Positions 33,246 through 44,500 of a stretch of 64,000 bases of DNA are shown piece by piece. Positions within the stretch are counted from its first letter, which is position 1, and every line of letters begins with the position of its first letter. The notes under the pieces are model-generated. The model searched no databases, was not told the origin of the DNA, and was given only the letters and a program-made list of their open reading frames with translations. Source of the DNA: Helicoverpa zea (taxonomy: Eukaryota > Arthropoda > Insecta > Lepidoptera > Noctuidae); the NCBI RefSeq assembly GCF_022581195.2, contig NC_061466.1, positions 9,610,001-9,674,000 of the forward strand, in the 5' to 3' direction. Both the position numbers and the translations under genes were made by a program.

Positions 33246-36200
33246 TAATATGCCGCACCTGTGGAGGACGTTTTATATTTTTAATAGGAATTTTGGTATC
33301 CCTTTCTCCTATTTTTATAGGTAAAATATTTTTATCTGCTTTGCCTGTTACTACAGCTTTTATATATCGGGGCTTATCCTTACTTTTACGCTTATTTATG
33401 TCTTTACCGAAAACAATTTCTCCTTTTTTAAACTTTATTTCACCTTCACCACCCTTACTCTCTCTATTCTTTTCTTTAATATTAACCATTTTGTCTGCTA
33501 AGTGTTCGTATAATGTTTTTATTCTTTTTGCATGATCTTTTACTAATTTTTGGAAATAACGTTTTTCTAATTCTATGCTAAACGGACTGCTTGAGTCGGT
33601 ATGTCCGAAGACAACTTCAAATGGTGCAAGTTCAGTGACTGAGTGAATAGTGTGATTGTATGCCAGAACAGAATAAGTCATAACCGAAGCCGCATCAGTA
33701 CATTGTTTTTCGTATTTGGCCAGTCTGTAAATTTCTATTATAGTGGAGTGGAACCTCTCAATAAGACCCATTGAATTGGGGTTATTAGGGGTTCCAATGT
33801 GGAAATCAATTTTATGTAAATTCAAAAATTCCTTAATTAGTTCATTATTAAATTCGGTTCCGGGGTCTGAGCTTATTCTTCTGGGTGTACCGTAATACGA
33901 AAAATATTTCATCAGTGCTCTAGTTACTTCGGGAGTTGATTTTCCCTGAGTTTCGATTGCCTGACCTAATTTGCTAAATGCGTCAATTATAGTTAAATAA
34001 GTTTTACCTTCTATACTAAAAAGATCTATAAATAGCTCTTGAAAAGGCGCGTCTTGGGTTTGTGTTAGTTGTAATATAGGTTTGATGGGTTTCCTATCAT
34101 ATTTCATTCTACGGCACCCATCGCAACTGTTTATGACTGCTGTTACAGTTTCCTGCATTCTATTCCAATAATAATTTCTACGGAGCCTAACTAGCGTTTC
34201 TTTTATGCCTCTATGACAGGTCTTTCCTTCATGGTGTTTAAGTATAAGTGCCTTTTGCTCTCCTTCATCTTCTACAAAAATAACTCTTTCTGTACATTCA
34301 AATAGGTTAATAGTTCCCTTTCTGAATAGTTCAATTATTATATTGCTAAATAGTTTCCGATGTTCATTCTCCTCAAAATAAATGAAATATTTTAATTTTG
34401 GCTGTATGTATTCCTTTAAAAAGTCCTTTACTAATTGCGGATTATCTTTTGGCAGGAAAACTTCTAATATCTTTTGTTTGTCACGTGACAGGTTCTTAAC
34501 ATGCATTTGATTTTTAAACCATGAAAATATTAAGATTTGATTCGGCTTGGTGTCGATCGCCTCATGTAAAATAGGTATACCGGTTGATTCTAATTCTACA
34601 GCGGAATGAACGGTTTCGTTCGACTTACTGGACACTGATCGTATTGGATACTCATTTGTATCGTAGTGAACTTCTCTAATATTGTCGGAAAAATCTATAG
34701 GACTACAGGTCATAGTTCGACTAGAATCAGATATCGTTACTGTTGATGAACCTTTACTATCTGCACATTCATTTAGATTTTTATCTTCCTTCTCATCAAT
34801 ATTAACTGCTAGAGACTGATTTTCGTCGTCTGTGAGTAAGGCATTGATTTTTATTCTGGACAGAGCGTCTGCATTTGTATTTTGTTTGCCGTTTTTGTGA
34901 ATTAAATCAAAGTCGTAATCTTGCAAACGTAACCGCCAACGTGTGAGTTTGCTACTAGGGTCTTTAAGAGATTGGAGCCAAGTTAAGGGACGGTGGTCAG
35001 TATATATATAGAATTTTCTACCGTACAGATAGGGCCTAAAATGCTTTACTGCCCACACTATAGCGAGCAGTTCACGTTCGATGGTACTATAACGTGATTC
35101 TGTATCACTGAGGGTACGACTAGCATACGCAATGGGCTTGTCACTGCCAATCTGTCCTTGTGACAGCACAGCGCCTAGAGCGACATTGGATGCGTCGGTC
35201 GTCAGTATAAATGTTTTGTCATAGTCAGGGTATTGTAACAGTGGGGCATGTGTCAGGAGTTCCTTGCATTTGTTAAATGCGTCTATGTATTTCTGGTCAA
35301 TAACAATTTTGTTGCGCTTTTTTAAGCAGGCTGTCAATGGTTGAGTAATTTTTGCAAAATCTTTTATAAAACGTCTGTAGTAACCTACAAGTCCAAGAAA
35401 GCTCTTAATCTCTGTCGTTGTCTTTGGTAACGGGTAATTCAATACAGCGTTTATTTTGTCGTCATTAGGCTTTAGCCCGTCTTTAGTTATAGTGTGTCCA
35501 AGGTAGAGCACTTCTTTGCGTAAAAATTCAGATTTGTCTAATTGAATTTTCATGTTAGTTGTTCTAAGTCGGTCAAATACAATTCTTAATTTATTTATCA
35601 TTTCGTCAAGGCTATTTCCGTAAATTATTATGTCATCCAAGTATACCATGCAGTGGAGTCCTTGCAGACCACGCAAAATATTATCCATGGTCCGTTGGAA
35701 GGTAGCAGGAGCGGTTTTAAGTCCAAACGGCATTCTGAGAAACTCAAAATGGCCGTTTTGCGTCGAAAAAGCTGTCTTCTGTCTATCCTTCTCTTCTACT
35801 TCTATTTGGTGGTAGCCGCTTGCTAGATCCAATGTGGTGAAGTACACACTCTTTCCTAGTTTGTCGAAAAGGTCATTAATATTAGGTAGGGGGTATTTGT
35901 CGTCTATGGTTATGTCATTCAGTCGTCTGTAGTCTATTACCATCCTGTATTTAATTTCACCAGACGCATCCTTCTTTTTAGGGACAAGGTGAACTGGAGC
36001 ACTCCAAGGGGAATGAGATTCTTGTATAACATTTTCATGAAGTAATTTTTCTACCTGATTATTTATTTCGTTTTGGATGAAAGGTGCCTGTCTATAGGGT
36101 TTAATGTATATAGGATCTTCATTTTTGGTACGTATGTGATGTTTAACCTGATTAGTAAACGTAAGGGGGATTTGGTCACAGTAGAATATGTCCTTATATT

Positions 36201-37002
36201 CCCTACAAAGTGCATAAATTTTCTCACGTTCTTCGCCATTGGTATGATCGAGTCTTAATTTATCTAAATTTTCTTCAAGTAATTTGTCAATTTCTAGAGG
36301 AGTATTGGTCGTAGTAAAATTAATGTTGTATTCTGTATTTTCATATGGCGTTACTGTGAAAGGTTGGCAAATAGTCAGTTGTTTTGGGCAATCTGAAGTG
36401 TTTTGAATTACTGTAAATGCGTATCCACTATCACAGTTTACTAAAGCACTAGGCATTCGTAGTCCATTTCGAAATTCTTGGTAGTCAAGAATAGCGTCAC
36501 CTGAATATTGATCTACTGGCAATTTAAATCGTTGTTCTGAACGTGGCTGTACAGTAATTTTATAATTTAAATTATTATTGATTATTGGAATACAAGTGGA
36601 ATTCGTTTTTAAGATTCGTTCTTTTAGATCAATAATTGCACCTAATTGCTGTAAAAGGTCGTTACCTATAAGCCCGTCATACCGTGGATCTACTTCGTAT
36701 ACATAGAACTTATGCCAATCGTCACTAACAAAGGTAGGTAGAAGAGGAATTTCTATTACTTCATTATGTCTACTAGTAGCATGAGTACTAACCACCTGAA
36801 AATTTTCATTACGTATATAGTCGTAAAAATACTCATATGCTTTTGTAGGACTAATGAACGATCTCATACTACCAGTATCTATCATCATTTTTGCGTCTAT
36901 CTCTTCTACATAAATATACGGTAGCTCTAAATTAGAGTCAAAATTTAATTCTAAGATTTCTTGTCCGTCGAGGCACTCTCCTGAAAATCCAGTGCCTGAA
37001 TT
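33196..37002 (-). CDS. pol: Errantivirus Pol (protease, RT, RNase H, integrase)
   Basis: The frame is open from 37002; the first ATG is at 36888 (residue 1 below). It is probably reached by a -1 frameshift from gag, since it overlaps the gag end by about 50 nt and the protease starts at once (MIDTGS, Asp at 4). RT has the YLDD box at 416-419 and LPNINDLFDKLG/TTLDLASGYHQ upstream. RNase H follows (LTTDASNVALGAVL). Integrase has an HHCC zinc domain near 882-928 (HHEGKTCHRG..CDGC) and the catalytic triad at about D953, D1007 and E1043 (FIDLF, SDPGTEF, LIERF). All key residues are present. There are no internal stops in 1230 codons. It makes and integrates the DNA copy. Confidence 0.93.
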   Translation of the reverse strand, partial: NSGTGFSGECLDGQEILELNFDSNLELPYIYVEEIDAKMMIDTGSMRSFISPTKAYEYFYDYIRNENFQVVSTHATSRHNEVIEIPLLPTFVSDDWHKFYVYEVDPRYDGLIGNDLLQQLGAIIDLKERILKTNSTCIPIINNNLNYKITVQPRSEQRFKLPVDQYSGDAILDYQEFRNGLRMPSALVNCDSGYAFTVIQNTSDCPKQLTICQPFTVTPYENTEYNINFTTTNTPLEIDKLLEENLDKLRLDHTNGEEREKIYALCREYKDIFYCDQIPLTFTNQVKHHIRTKNEDPIYIKPYRQAPFIQNEINNQVEKLLHENVIQESHSPWSAPVHLVPKKKDASGEIKYRMVIDYRRLNDITIDDKYPLPNINDLFDKLGKSVYFTTLDLASGYHQIEVEEKDRQKTAFSTQNGHFEFLRMPFGLKTAPATFQRTMDNILRGLQGLHCMVYLDDIIIYGNSLDEMINKLRIVFDRLRTTNMKIQLDKSEFLRKEVLYLGHTITKDGLKPNDDKINAVLNYPLPKTTTEIKSFLGLVGYYRRFIKDFAKITQPLTACLKKRNKIVIDQKYIDAFNKCKELLTHAPLLQYPDYDKTFILTTDASNVALGAVLSQGQIGSDKPIAYASRTLSDTESRYSTIERELLAIVWAVKHFRPYLYGRKFYIYTDHRPLTWLQSLKDPSSKLTRWRLRLQDYDFDLIHKNGKQNTNADALSRIKINALLTDDENQSLAVNIDEKEDKNLNECADSKGSSTVTISDSSRTMTCSPIDFSDNIREVHYDTNEYPIRSVSSKSNETVHSAVELESTGIPILHEAIDTKPNQILIFSWFKNQMHVKNLSRDKQKILEVFLPKDNPQLVKDFLKEYIQPKLKYFIYFEENEHRKLFSNIIIELFRKGTINLFECTERVIFVEDEGEQKALILKHHEGKTCHRGIKETLVRLRRNYYWNRMQETVTAVINSCDGCRRMKYDRKPIKPILQLTQTQDAPFQELFIDLFSIEGKTYLTIIDAFSKLGQAIETQGKSTPEVTRALMKYFSYYGTPRRISSDPGTEFNNELIKEFLNLHKIDFHIGTPNNPNSMGLIERFHSTIIEIYRLAKYEKQCTDAASVMTYSVLAYNHTIHSVTELAPFEVVFGHTDSSSPFSIELEKRYFQKLVKDHAKRIKTLYEHLADKMVNIKEKNRESKGGEGEIKFKKGEIVFGKDINKRKSKDKPRYIKAVVTGKADKNILPIKIGERDTKIPIKNIKRPPQVRHIIDDSHDAVAGPSSAKS

Positions 37003-38282
37003 TCATTTTCTGATTGTAATTCATAGTCAACATGAGTCTCGTCATGATAATTAATTTCATTTGAGTCACCATAATAGTCATCGTCATAGTTAGAGTAATA
37101 GTTATTGTAATAAGGCTCATAGTCGTCAGCAGACAATTCATTTAAATTGAAACCTTGTGGTACATTCGATTTAGGTTGGGCTGTTCGCATAGACACATCA
37201 GTAGTTTGCGTTTGAGGTTTTAGTATTTGTGGGGTATTAGAATTATTGGGGGATTTGTAACCAAACTGCTGAGGTTGCAACGGTTTATAGCCAAACTGTG
37301 GCGGTGGCCTGTATCCTAATTGTTGGGGTGGCCTGTACCCAAATGGTTGAGGTGGCCTATACCCGAATTGTTGAGGTGGCCTGTACCCGAATTGTTGGGG
37401 TGGCCTGTACCCAAATTGTTGAGATTGGGGTAAGTACCCAGGCTTGGGGCGTGATGTTAATGCATTTGGTAATTGACCTTGGGGCTGATTGAATTTATTC
37501 TGTGGAATACCGAAATTAAATTTAGGTGTGGTAATATTATTTGGCAATAAAGGTTTGTATCCCGCTGGCGTCATTACCAATTTTGATCCGAAACTGCTAG
37601 ATTGACCGTAAATGCGATTCCTAGTATTATACTGCTCTAAGAAATTAACTTCCTCAAGTACTATACTCAAGGCCGCTTCTAAACTAGAGGGTGCCTTAAG
37701 CCTTACAATACGAACCATATTCTCTGGGAGATTGTATAAGAACACATTCAAGGCCGTATTGTTATAAATAATTGTCTTTGCACTCTTCAAATCAGTATCC
37801 TCAATCATGTTGACCTTGGACATCAATAATGATCGAACACTTTGGATTCTATTACAAAATTCTAAATAACTTTCACCGGATTTAATTTTTAAGGATTCTA
37901 ATTCGATATTAATGCACGCTTCGCTACGCGGGTCTCCAAAATGTTGAATAAGTAGATCTTTAAAAGCAGACCATGTCACAATATCTTCACGTTCTGATAA
38001 GAGCGCTGCGGCGTCATCTCTCAATCGACTAGTTAAAACATTATAAACGTAAAGATTTTGTTCGTGGCTACCCTTATATCGGTCAAGGACATACTGACAC
38101 TTTCGCAAATAAAGATTTAACTGTCTTTTATCACCATTATACAAAGGTATTAATTGAATAATTTCTTTGGGTATTTGTTCAATAGTCACTGAAGTCATCA
38201 TGTTCACAGAGTAGAGAACGGAACAGATAAAACAATTCGTGAGAGTACAATTGACTATGCTATGAAACACACAAGATAACAC
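36951..38282 (-). CDS. gag: Errantivirus Gag
   Basis: The frame is open for 443 codons. The likely start is one of the two adjacent ATGs at 38201 or 38198 (MMTSVTIEQIPK), because the first 27 residues are Cys/hydrophobic-rich and unlike Gag. The body contains an alpha-helical capsid-like region (YLEFCNRIQSVRSLL). No CCHC zinc knuckle is present, as is usual for errantiviruses. The C-terminal part carries Pro/Gln/Tyr-rich octapeptide repeats (FGYRPPQQ type) and an acidic Tyr/Asp-rich tail. It should form the internal particle and bind the RNA. The frame ends in TAG at 36951, within the pol frame. Confidence 0.88.
   Translation of the reverse strand: MLSCVFHSIVNCTLTNCFICSVLYSVNMMTSVTIEQIPKEIIQLIPLYNGDKRQLNLYLRKCQYVLDRYKGSHEQNLYVYNVLTSRLRDDAAALLSEREDIVTWSAFKDLLIQHFGDPRSEACINIELESLKIKSGESYLEFCNRIQSVRSLLMSKVNMIEDTDLKSAKTIIYNNTALNVFLYNLPENMVRIVRLKAPSSLEAALSIVLEEVNFLEQYNTRNRIYGQSSSFGSKLVMTPAGYKPLLPNNITTPKFNFGIPQNKFNQPQGQLPNALTSRPKPGYLPQSQQFGYRPPQQFGYRPPQQFGYRPPQPFGYRPPQQLGYRPPPQFGYKPLQPQQFGYKSPNNSNTPQILKPQTQTTDVSMRTAQPKSNVPQGFNLNELSADDYEPYYNNYYSNYDDDYYGDSNEINYHDETHVDYELQSENEIQALDFQESASTDKKS
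37283..37427 (-). repeat. 24-bp tandem repeats in gag (PPQQFGYR units)
   Basis: About six imperfect 24-bp units, seen on the + strand as GGCCTGTACCCGAATTGTTG plus AGGT, each encoding a PPQQFGYR-like octapeptide. Copy number could vary between insertions. Confidence 0.85.
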
Positions 38283-38833
38283 AATTCAAACATAACACAC
38301 GTAAATCAGAAAATAATTAGACGCAAAATGTATGTAATAGTTTAGGTAATAAAATTAAAAATATTAATGTATAAAATATATATTTTTTTTTATATTAGGT
38401 GTAGAATTACATACACTTTACTTATTACTTTTAATAAAACACATTTATAAAAATATCAATGCAAAGAATACACTTGAGATAACAATTAATTGGCGTCTCT
38501 GAAAGTTTAACTACTCTATGTCGGTTCTATTTATAGAACACAATGAGATAAGCCAATAATCTAAATGAACACGTTATAATGAGAGAGGTTTAATCTCAAA
38601 ATAATGTAGGTATTAAGTATTGGGGGATAGAGGAACATGGATTGGCGAAAAAATCACTCACCAGCCAGCTGCTACTCTCATCCTTGGTATTCCTTTGTTT
38701 GCCCACACGCACCAAGAGTAATTTATTTGGTTCGTCGGATTTCACTCGTCCTTAAATTCCCACAGCTATCGTGCAGCTCGTCCTCGAGACACGCGACGAA
38801 TTTAAAACCGCGAAGAATTTAGGAATATAACAG
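38202..38833 (-). other. Errantivirus 5' leader
   Basis: About 630 nt between the primer site and the gag start. It would contain packaging and splice-donor signals, which I cannot place with confidence. Confidence 0.5.
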
Positions 38834-38855
38834 CGAAATCCTACCGGCTGCGCCA
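38834..38855 (-). promoter_or_regulatory. Primer-binding site, tRNA-Ser type
   Basis: In element sense the sequence is TGGCGCAGCCGGTAGGATTT, beginning on the last T of the LTR. Its complement reads ATCCTACCGGCTGCG-CCA, which fits the T-arm and acceptor stem of an insect tRNA-Ser with CCA. This is the start point for minus-strand DNA synthesis. Confidence 0.75.
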
Positions 38856-39115
38856 CTCTTGTTTCCGGAGCGGGGAAACTATTGAAATTACTAAGTATTA
38901 CTACTAAGGAATTTCGGGAGACAAATTAAAAGCGTGTTACCGATTCTGAGGTACTTTTAATTGTAAAAAAACTAATCTACTGTCTGACCCATCTCGGCGC
39001 GACATCTCCGGTGGGGCGACTTATCTACCTAAGTTCTTAAAATTATAGTCAGCACATTATACATGTGTGCGTACAGACTTAATCTAGGGCCGAAGGCTGG
39101 GTGGTCACCATAGCT
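38855..39115 (-). repeat. 5' LTR of the errantivirus
   Basis: Should drive transcription of the genomic RNA leftwards. In element sense a TATAATGTG stretch lies in the first third, a possible core-promoter element, but Ty3/gypsy LTR promoters are often TATA-less. Confidence 0.95.
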
Positions 39116-39119
39116 AGGT

Positions 39120-39559
39120 ACCTGTATTGAATTCTTATTTGTTATAAGTAATGAAAAAAAAAATATTTTAGTTTCGTGTAGGTTGACGACAGCTTTTGAG
39201 TAACAAAAATATCCTTCAGCACACCTACCTACTGGACATAAAATAGGTGTGGAAAAATACACCTACTTACATCAATGTTTTCATTTACCAAATATAGGTA
39301 TACTAGGTAATTAAGGCACGCGAAGGTGTACCTTTTGCTTCATTAAACAAAACTAATTGGATCATATTTACAATATAAAAATGTAAATCAAACTTATTTC
39401 ACAGCCATCTTGCCTATTTAACGCACGCGGATTTGGCCCTTATGAATTAAGCATCGCCCACATCAAAGTACCAGTGGAACAATAACCGACTGACAGCAGA
39501 GAACGAACACGAAATGACACACCGCTTTACAGCACCAGGCATGGAGAAGAAAATGACGA
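39120..39559. other. Intergenic flank of the errantivirus
   Basis: AT-rich. From about 39440 the sequence may belong to the dispersed repeat that continues at 39770. Confidence 0.35.
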
Positions 39560-40012
39560 GCAGAGATGTCATAACAACCGAACATCTCCTAAGAAAGTAA
39601 CGTCGCATCTAAGGGTATATTGGGTTGCACAGATAACTAGGTTGAGGAGGTCAGATATATGCAGTCGCTGCTTATAAAACACTGGTACTCAGCTGCATCC
39701 AGTTAATCAGGAAGCGGAACTCTACATAGTTGGGAAAATGCTAGGCTGATGATGAAAATAGCGTCGCCAAAATGCGGATGTTCGGGGAACGTTATTGGCT
39801 ACTCTCTTCTTTAGAACCCGCCCATTATTTTACAACTAAATCACAAATCGATCGTGGCCAACCTTTTGAAAGGTAGCACGTACTAGTACTCATCGATTTG
39901 GTCATATGGATCATCACACTTCCATTACGTTACTTGACCTACAAGAAGGCGCCTGACCTACATGCTTTACGGCCTCTCTGCTCATCGTTCCTTCCTCCGT
40001 GTTATACAAGCG
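39560..40012 (+). repeat. Dispersed repeat interrupted by a SINE fragment
   Basis: TCGCCAAAATGCGG (39770) and AGAAGGCGCCTGACCTAC (39940) match 15541-15765 in order. Before them, 39605-39755 is a SINE 3' fragment (AACACTGGTACTCAGCTGCA, TTGGGAAAATGCTAGGC, GATGATG). The SINE therefore seems to have landed inside or beside an older repeat. Confidence 0.5.
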
Positions 40013-41450
40013 TTACGCGAAAATGGTCCTTATGAATCAAGCAAGATCCGCGTCCATACATCAAGCGGTTGAAAGGACCACTTAATCCACTTCACGGGTA
40101 AGTGTATGTGTGAGATATGATGTCATTCGTCACACAACTCTGCCACATGTGATACTGTGTGTGACGATTCACGTGTTCCGTGTAATTTGCCGTGAGCGCC
40201 ATATTTTGGGGCCTAGGTTAGGCTTGTAAGATATCATTTTGGTTGGTAACTGGTAACATTAATATTAAGGTTTAAGTGGATTTTCTTTTCATACTAAAGT
40301 CTTAGAATAAGTTATTTTTAGTATAAAAAATATCGACTTCAATTCGGATGTGTACTCAATTAGTGATAGGATATTTTTACATTATTTAAATACAGATACC
40401 TACACAACTTTTTCATAAAACACTGGCACGATGAAAACTAAATTAAGAGGTAGAACACTTTATTTTTGAAGTCCGCAATATTTCAAACCCATAATAAAGA
40501 CAGCTAAAAATGCACTTTCTGCAGCGTAGTGTTAAAAATTTTATGATCACTGCTTGTCACCGCGCGAAATGTCAATTAAACTTTATGACATCACTCTACA
40601 GGCTCATTTTAGTGGCAACCATATAAAATTCCTTTGTGTAATTCTCGCTATAGAACCTGCAATAATAGGCAAACAAAGTTTTTTTTTTATTATATGATTT
40701 ATTATGAAATGATTTATTATTATTACAAAGTTTTTTTTTGAGTGATAAAATATTTTAAAAGTGAAATAAAATTTTGCGCAAGGTATAATTGAGTAAGGTA
40801 CAGGTACGTATAGAGCAATTTTTTTCCTTATTATAAATATTTATGTACTAATTTATACGTTATAAATAACTAAGTAGTCGATCCTTGTCGTAAAGTGCTC
40901 TTGCGACTATCTGCGTAAATATATCTTTACCTAGAACATCATTTATTTCAAGTTATGCCCACAAAATAATACTCTAACTTAAAATAAAATGACTGAATAA
41001 CTCTAACTTATTAACTGCCACAATCTCAAAGCTGCTTCTTATTGCTTCAAACAAGTAACTTAAGTTATAATAGCTTAACCAAGTCTTAAGGACTGGTCCT
41101 AAGGGGTATCTAATAATTACGGCTTACTTACTCTTAAGGTTAGACCGATTTGGTGCTATCAAAATTTATAGACCGTTATTATTTCTGATGGTTCTATCTT
41201 GAAGTTTAATCGGACAATTATGGTCTGTTTTGTGGAACGTTATCAGAATTAAAACTTTGTGTTAAATTGTCCAGGTTAAATGACCATAAATAGTAATTAA
41301 TGCCACTACTAAAATACGTAGTTTGAAATAGTTTGTTCTAGGAACGAAAGTTATAGCGAAACTGTTTGACAAACATGTTTAATGCGTTTGTGCAGATAAT
41401 TAAAATAGCTTTATTGCACAATTATCATTTTTGTTCATTGGTTACCAGAG
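40013..41450. other. Intergenic, AT-rich, nothing recognised
   Basis: No supported ORF or repeat. Confidence 0.35.
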
Positions 41451-41575
41451 CTCGGCTGAGAGCTTCATATTAGGGCCCACCAGAGCTAAAGCCTGGCGGG
41501 AATGCAGGACAGAGAGAATCTGACACTCCTTCATGCTGCACCCACAGCCGGAGGGGTCAATTTCCCATCTCTAAA
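41451..41575 (+). repeat. Weak relative of the small inverted-repeat family
   Basis: TCTGACACTCCTTCATGCTG followed by CACCCACAGCCGGAGGGGTC resembles CTGACACTCCCTCACCTCTG..CCCACAGTGGGAGGGGT at about 867-910. Confidence 0.4.
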
Positions 41576-44500
41576 CAAAAAGACAACGAAAGTAAAGGAC
41601 CTCATCACAACTTTCTGATTGTACTTGGCACTTCCTACCTTCTTAAGTCGAATACAATACTACCTCAATTTGCAATTTGTTTAGCTAAACATAAGTAGAT
41701 CCCACAGTGTAAATCTTTAGATAGATTCAGGAAACGCTATTTGGTAAGAGACACAGTAAAATTTAAACTCATAGTATCAAAAACGGTAATACCAATAGTA
41801 GAACATTGAAATGCAAATGTATTTCCACCAGCTAATGATATCCCGCAAAACACATTCCACCATAAGATAATAGCATTTCATAATGTTCTAACTCGCGGTT
41901 TAAATGGAGCCTAATATCGGTGCTAATAGGCTATTAATAGCCACGTTGATAGGCAAAGGCTAGCCAATGAGATGGCTAACGAAATCATGGCAACAGTGGG
42001 TAATGGATGGTGATTTAGCCAGGTTTTGGTATTGAATTAGGATTTAGTTTATTGGATTCCAGTTTTGAAGTGGTATTAGAATTTTAGAAGCTGTTGCGGG
42101 ACTGTAGATGTCGTCGAATAGTTGTCACTGGTTTTGTCAAGACTTTGAATTCATTCTCAGCCTTTCTACACTCCTATTGCAAGCACAGGACGATTTTGAC
42201 CTCAATTTTGAATGAGACGATTGGTGACCTCAGACTTTAAAGACCAGGTTTCCTCAAGATTTTGAATATGTATTACTAGAAACTAGAAAACTAGTAAATG
42301 AGCTATGAGCTTTCATTAATGTTCACCAATTGAAGAGTAGGTACGATAACTTTCCATTTATTAGTAAAAAATATTCGGATTTGTCCGTTATTAAAATGCC
42401 TTAAAACATACCTAAGCAGTGACAATAATAACACCATAGCTTAAACACTACAGTATACCCATCATCATACCAACTAAATACTTGAAACAAAATCTAATCC
42501 GCATGACCCGAAGAAAATTCCGGAACACAAAATCACATGTTAGAAACCGCAACACCTGTACCCAAACTATACGAAGCCGCAAAGGTACAAGGGTCCGATC
42601 CACCACCATACCGAACTTCGCCGAAACAATCCATACATTTAAGCGGGGATGGTGAACTATTGGTATGAGGCAAAATCGTTTGGGCATGCCAATATAATGT
42701 TGGGCTGCTAAAACTTGTAAGAAGAGCTTGTAGGTTGATGACTTCATTCAGGGCATAGAAAAGTACTTAAAAATTTGAGGTATGTATCGTATTCTATGGA
42801 TAGAACGTAAGGGTAGCCTTTTTAAGGAAAATGGGATGTTATCAGATAAAATAGAAAGAGCACGTGGCTAAATAATAGCCGAACGAGACGATTGATCATG
42901 TCGTCGGTCCATTCCGAACGTCTGCATTCAAAATAAAATTATAAGTGCATCTAAATTCACATAGCCATAACCCACCTCTTTAGATTAATAATAATTTAAC
43001 ATGAAGGCACACCCCCTATTAATATAATATTTTAAAAAATAATTTCACCACGTAAGCCAAAGGTTCTCAACCCCAGCATTAAGGAGTCAAGTGGCGTGTT
43101 TAAAGGAGCGGCCGTCAGGGTCGCAGAGTTATTGGTAGCTACCATTTCTGAACTAACAATTCACGACAAGTTTTTGGAGTTTGGGCTAATGTAAAATGTA
43201 AATTTCAGAGATAGGGTAAACGACCTTTCTGGAATGCGTCAAAGAAGATCTTTTGCACTTTTTTAAATTGTGTATGTTTTAACCCAAAAGTGCATGGATA
43301 TTTTGTAGTTCTTTGATTTACAATGAATAATTCCCAATTGCATGTGAAAATCTTTTCAGATTTTGTTACTTACTAGAAAGAGAATGTTTGAAAAGTTGTA
43401 ACACCTTTGACTTAATAGGAAAACAATATTAAGATATTCTTCAAAACCTCATACTTCTTGTTACTTGCACCACCCAAAACAACGAAACCGTCGGAAATAC
43501 GACGAACACTAGGTTTTATTTGGTGACGCATATTGCTAGTCCTCACCTATGTGGTATATAGTCCGCCTTATATTCTTGATAGTTGAGCCACCTTTACCTA
43601 ACTTTGGTCCTTGGTCCTTTGAGGATTGTTGGAGCTTATTTATCTTTATTTTTCTTTTGTTTAGGTAGAATCGGATGATATGAGACCTCGGTGCTTCTTA
43701 TGTGAATTGATATTACGATTGGATTATATAAAAAATATATATTATGGATCATTTTCTTCCTTCTGAATTTTTTTACTAAAAGTATTTAATACATTTTTGC
43801 AAGCACTCAATTCGTGAAACTTATTAGAAAATAATACATTTCCCACGAACAATGCCCACGCCGAGAGAGAGCCGAAACAATCTTGATCACTTAAAACTAA
43901 CTAATGATCCACACAAATCTGCTAAAACCACAAAACATTTACTAACGCCAACGAAATTATAATACAACTCTGAGATAACAGCAGAAATAATTAATGTTAT
44001 ACCCGTTAATTTTGCACAACAACAATTTATCAAGGGTTCTGAGATAGCAGGAAATCTCACGTTTCACTAATAAACTTTGGTTACGACTGTGATCAATGGT
44101 GGTGTGATTGTAACTAGTTATCGACAATGTGTAGATGTTGGCGGATCTTCAATGTATGCGACAAGCTTGCGAAGATTAGAAAAGAGATATGGCCCGGTTG
44201 GGGTCCATTGGAAGTAAGTTATTGTTGACCAGAACGAGTCATCTTGAAATGAGCATGTTAATAAATGGTTTGGATCCTCAATTGATAAGTTTCCTAAGGG
44301 GTGAGCCAAAAAGTTGGTTTTTATTTTTGGTCCTAAGATCCGAAGGGAAGAAGGAACATATTCATGTGTATTGAATAGATATCGGTATGAAATCACATAA
44401 AAATAAAATACAACCTTTTTAACGTCACACAATTCATATTTACCCCGAAAATTATATCGCGAATACAATCGGAGAGCGATAAAAATATTTGCCACGCACA

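Larger units (their letters stand above)
31294..39115 (-). mobile_element. Complete errantivirus (Ty3/gypsy-like endogenous retrovirus), about 7.8 kb
   Basis: Two 261-bp LTRs that appear identical flank gag, pol and env on the minus strand. The host tetranucleotide AGGT is duplicated at 31290-31293 and 39116-39119, the 4-bp duplication expected of this group. A tRNA-Ser-type primer site adjoins the 5' LTR and a purine-rich tract adjoins the 3' LTR. Pol frame overlaps gag by -1, and env overlaps the end of pol. The layout and the env class match lepidopteran errantiviruses such as TED. No stop or frameshift breaks were seen, so it may be a young insertion. Confidence 0.95.

Noticed and set aside
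33293..36258. Several + strand ORFs of 60 to 80 codons
   Set aside because: They are antisense shadows of the errantivirus pol frame.
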